20,406 nucleotides of DNA, taken from the IMG/VR virus record IMGVR_UViG_3300032895_000081, positions 1 through 20,406 of that record; one strand, given 5' to 3'. Position 1 is the first letter of the stretch, and every line of letters starts with the position of its first letter. The notes under the pieces were generated by a model. That model had not been told where the DNA came from. It was given only the letters and a program-made list of their open reading frames with translations, and did not search any database. Source of the stretch: a virus. Both the position numbers and the translations under genes were made by a program. This document shows positions 18,547 through 20,406 of this stretch, piece after piece.

Positions 18547-20406
18547 AGGATTCTGTGGTTCTCGAACGCTCCGTACATTCCAACGGGATACGGAACGCAA
18601 ACCGCTACCTGGCTGCCCCGTCTGGCGCAGCTAGGGCACGAGGTGATGTGCGCTGCCCCGTCGTCGCATTACGGTGCGCCGCTAGCCTGGGAAGGCATAA
18701 CTGTCCTACCAGGCTGGCGGGACGGCACTGGCAACGACATTCTGCTGGACCACTACAGGTGGTCTAAAGCGGACCTGGTTATCACCCTGTGTGACAGCTA
18801 TGTGCTGAACCCTGAGCTGGTCCGGCAGATGCGCTGTGCGCACTGGATTCCGGTGGACTGTGACCCGCCGAACTTCCGTGAGGTAGCTAACCTGGGCCAG
18901 ACGGGTGCACTGCCGATAGCTATGAGCAGGTTCGGGCAGCGGGCACTTAAGGGCCGCGGCGTGTCAGCCAGGTATGTGCCGCATGCTATTGACATCAAGA
19001 CGTTCTCGCCGCCCGCTGACCACATGGAGCAGCGGAACATCATTGGCCTGGGCAAAGACACATTCGTCATCGGCATTAACGCCTTCAACAAAGACGTGAT
19101 GCGCAAGGCGTTTGCGGAGCAGTTTCTGGCGTTCAGCCAGTTCCACCAGCAGCATCCCGATTCGATGCTGCTGGTGCATTCGTGCGTTGCGGACCCGTCG
19201 TCGGTGGATTTGCGCGCGCTGGCTGAGGAAACAGGTATTTCTGCCAGTGTGCTGTTCCCCGACCAGTATGCGTACGCGACCGGCATGATGACTGCTGAGA
19301 ACATGGCCAGCTGGTATGGTGCGCTGGACCTGCTGAGTAACTGCAGCTACGGCGAGGGCTTCGGCTTGCCGATTGTGGAAGCGCAAGCCTGCTTCCCAGC
19401 CGAAACTCCGGTTTCGGCTACAGGCATTGAGCGTACCATGAGCAGGACGTACAGCGGAGAGATGGTCTCCGTTACTACTGCTCGGGGTGACACGGTGGAG
19501 GCCACTGCCGAGCACCCATTCTGGACCGATAGGGGATGGATTCCCGCAGCTCAGCTAAGGCATGATGACCTGCTCCTATATACTGGGGGGTATGCCAGCA
19601 GCGGGATACAGGAAGTACACGCCGGAACAATTGGGGAGGTTGTCGCAGCTCTACGCACAGATGCCACTGAGGGAAGCGGCAGAGCACGCAGGTATGACCT
19701 ACGAGGCGGCGTTCTGGCAGGTGCGGCAGCTGGGCCTACGCAAACAGTTCTCGCAGATCGTCAAGCTGAACCCAGTTACCGTTGGTCCCGAGAGTCTGAG
19801 CTACCTGGCTGGCCTCATCGACGGCGAGGGAACCGTATCCATTCGCAAATTCAGCGGCAAGTACAAACCGACTATCCGCGTTGCGAATACGTCTCAGCCT
19901 CTGATGGCATGGCTGGAGAGACACTTCGACGGTCCTTCGACGTTTATCGAGCATCGTCGTATCCGACCAGCCAGCGAACTTCAGTGCTACATGTACCATA
20001 TTCAGGGACTCGGGCACCTGCCACTGTATCAGGCGCTGGTTCCCAGGCTGGTTATCAAACGCCAGCAAATGGAGTGCCTAGTAGAGTTCACCGAGCTGCG
20101 CCTGACTCAGAATCGTTCGGATCCCTTGTCGGAGCGGCAACTGGAACTGGTCTCTACCGTGCGGAACCTGAATATCAAGCCATCCGCTCGATTGCGCGCA
20201 GAGTTGTCCGCGAACTCCCTGTCTACAACCTGACAACGACTTCAGGTACGTACACAGCTGCTGGGTACCTGGTTCATAACTGCGGCACGCCTGTGGCTGT
20301 TACTGACTGCTCGTCTATGAGTGAGCTGGCTGGTCCTGGGTGGAAGATTCCGTGCCCGCTGCCATCCAGCAAGTTCTGGGTGCCTGCGCACCGCGGCTGG
20401 TGGCGC
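18544..20406 (+). CDS. GT4-type glycosyltransferase, intein-containing (3' truncated by window edge)
   Basis: 621 residues are visible and the frame runs off the window. The N-terminus (RILWFSNAPYIPTGYGTQT), the PRLAQLGHEV helix, later VPHAIDIKTFSP and VIGINAFNKD, and the C-terminal EGFGLPIVEAQA-CGTPVAVTDCS donor-site motif (after intein removal) are those of GT-B fold, family 4-type retaining transferases, which move sugar from a nucleotide donor. The start is the unusual ATT 18544, supported by the ribosome site and the family's normal N-terminus. The intein (residues 283-579) interrupts the conserved donor-binding E-x7-E region, so splicing is needed for activity. Position after Ser/Thr-rich surface-protein genes suggests glycosylation of virion proteins; host-surface modification is an alternative. 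Confidence 0.85.
   Translation, partial: MRILWFSNAPYIPTGYGTQTATWLPRLAQLGHEVMCAAPSSHYGAPLAWEGITVLPGWRDGTGNDILLDHYRWSKADLVITLCDSYVLNPELVRQMRCAHWIPVDCDPPNFREVANLGQTGALPIAMSRFGQRALKGRGVSARYVPHAIDIKTFSPPADHMEQRNIIGLGKDTFVIGINAFNKDVMRKAFAEQFLAFSQFHQQHPDSMLLVHSCVADPSSVDLRALAEETGISASVLFPDQYAYATGMMTAENMASWYGALDLLSNCSYGEGFGLPIVEAQACFPAETPVSATGIERTMSRTYSGEMVSVTTARGDTVEATAEHPFWTDRGWIPAAQLRHDDLLLYTGGYASSGIQEVHAGTIGEVVAALRTDATEGSGRARRYDLRGGVLAGAAAGPTQTVLADRQAEPSYRWSRESELPGWPHRRRGNRIHSQIQRQVQTDYPRCEYVSASDGMAGETLRRSFDVYRASSYPTSQRTSVLHVPYSGTRAPATVSGAGSQAGYQTPANGVPSRVHRAAPDSESFGSLVGAATGTGLYRAEPEYQAIRSIARRVVRELPVYNLTTTSGTYTAAGYLVHNCGTPVAVTDCSSMSELAGPGWKIPCPLPSSKFWVPAHRGWWR
19390..20280 (+). other. Intein 2 (297 aa) in the glycosyltransferase
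   Basis: The element runs from Cys (TGC 19390) to Asn (AAC 20278-20280), followed by Cys+1. Block A is CFPAETPVSATG. Block B is VEATAEHPFWTDRGW, with T-x-x-H. Block F is LPVYNLTTTSGTYTAAG and block G is YLVHN. All class 1 splicing residues are present. Between blocks B and F the splicing frame is open but carries Arg/Ser/Pro-rich sequence with no endonuclease motif (for example GWPHRRRGNR opposite the LAGLIDADG motif). That stretch encodes a LAGLIDADG enzyme in the +1 frame. Removal joins EAQA to CGTPV and restores a perfect GT-B motif. Confidence 0.93.
19562..20233 (+). CDS. LAGLIDADG homing endonuclease encoded out of frame inside intein 2
   Basis: The 223-residue product is read in the +1 frame relative to the intein and glycosyltransferase. 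TAAGG lies 2-5 bases before the paired ATGs at 19562/19565; ATG 19592 is an alternative. Residues ~19-60 form a helix-turn-helix-like domain (YTPEQLGRLSQLYAQMPLRE, then AAEHAGMTYEAAFWQVRQLG). A single motif YLAGLIDGEGTVSIRK follows at 81-96 with catalytic-type E89. Then come PTIRVANTSQPLMAWLERHF, a YMYHIQG strand and LVIKRQQMECLVEF, all standard for free-standing single-motif enzymes that act as homodimers. It ends with TGA 20231-20233 inside block F codons. It occupies the normal endonuclease position in an intein but as a separate gene. Expression probably needs internal translation initiation on the glycosyltransferase mRNA. Confidence 0.88.
   Translation: MMTCSYILGGMPAAGYRKYTPEQLGRLSQLYAQMPLREAAEHAGMTYEAAFWQVRQLGLRKQFSQIVKLNPVTVGPESLSYLAGLIDGEGTVSIRKFSGKYKPTIRVANTSQPLMAWLERHFDGPSTFIEHRRIRPASELQCYMYHIQGLGHLPLYQALVPRLVIKRQQMECLVEFTELRLTQNRSDPLSERQLELVSTVRNLNIKPSARLRAELSANSLSTT

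Noticed and set aside
1-20406. CRISPR arrays, tRNA or rRNA genes, insertion sequences, att sites
   Set aside because: No regularly spaced repeats, tRNA-like cloverleaf, terminal inverted repeats with a transposase, or integrase was seen by eye.

Overview
The window looks like part of the virion-structural region of a GC-rich tailed bacteriophage or prophage, most plausibly one infecting an actinobacterium. This rests on the gene order (portal C-terminus, ParB-like protein, MuF-type capsid protein, prohead protease/scaffold, major capsid protein, small beta-rich proteins, glycosyltransferase), on GC-rich codon choice, on frequent GTG/TTG starts behind strong GGAGG ribosome sites, and on small Cys-rich accessory proteins of actinophage type. 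No host gene, tRNA, rRNA, CRISPR array or insertion sequence is visible.

Layout. Positions 1-2099 (+) hold the end of a probable portal protein, a 59-residue protein and a ParB-like protein, closely packed. Positions 2080-3265 (-) are a three-gene accessory cassette running against the structural genes. Positions 3347-7443 (+) hold a 1298-residue MuF protein, interrupted by an intein, and a small overlapping gene. Positions 7483-9957 (-) are a second opposite-strand cassette of five genes. After a divergent control region, 10190-13861 (+) encodes a prohead protease/scaffold fusion and 13924-15786 (+) the major capsid protein. A free-standing homing endonuclease gene follows (15883-16617), then four small beta-rich, probably virion-surface proteins (16737-18524), then a glycosyltransferase (18544 to beyond the window end) interrupted by a second intein.

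The main discovery is the architecture of the two inteins. Each has normal-looking splicing blocks and an uninterrupted splicing frame, but neither seems to carry its endonuclease in that frame. In the MuF intein (3884-4696) the complementary strand encodes a 249-residue HTH plus Vsr/EDxHD-like nuclease (4636 down to 3887). Its stop codon is antisense to intein codon 2, so the whole gene lies inside the element. In the glycosyltransferase intein (19390-20280) a 223-residue LAGLIDADG endonuclease (19562-20233) is read from the same strand in the +1 frame, exactly where an in-frame endonuclease domain would normally sit. Two unrelated nuclease families have thus been housed as overlapping separate genes inside splicing-competent inteins of one phage. 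A third homing nuclease, apparently of the same fold as the antisense one, lies free-standing behind the capsid gene.

Other points of interest are near-cognate start codons on two important genes (ACG for the protease, ATT for the glycosyltransferase), and two intergenic hairpins about 9 kb apart that both carry a 31-base loop with related sequence. A peptide module is also shared by the portal and MuF proteins, and a HEIGH zinc-peptidase domain sits at the MuF C-terminus. All functional calls come from reading motifs by eye; no database search was possible.
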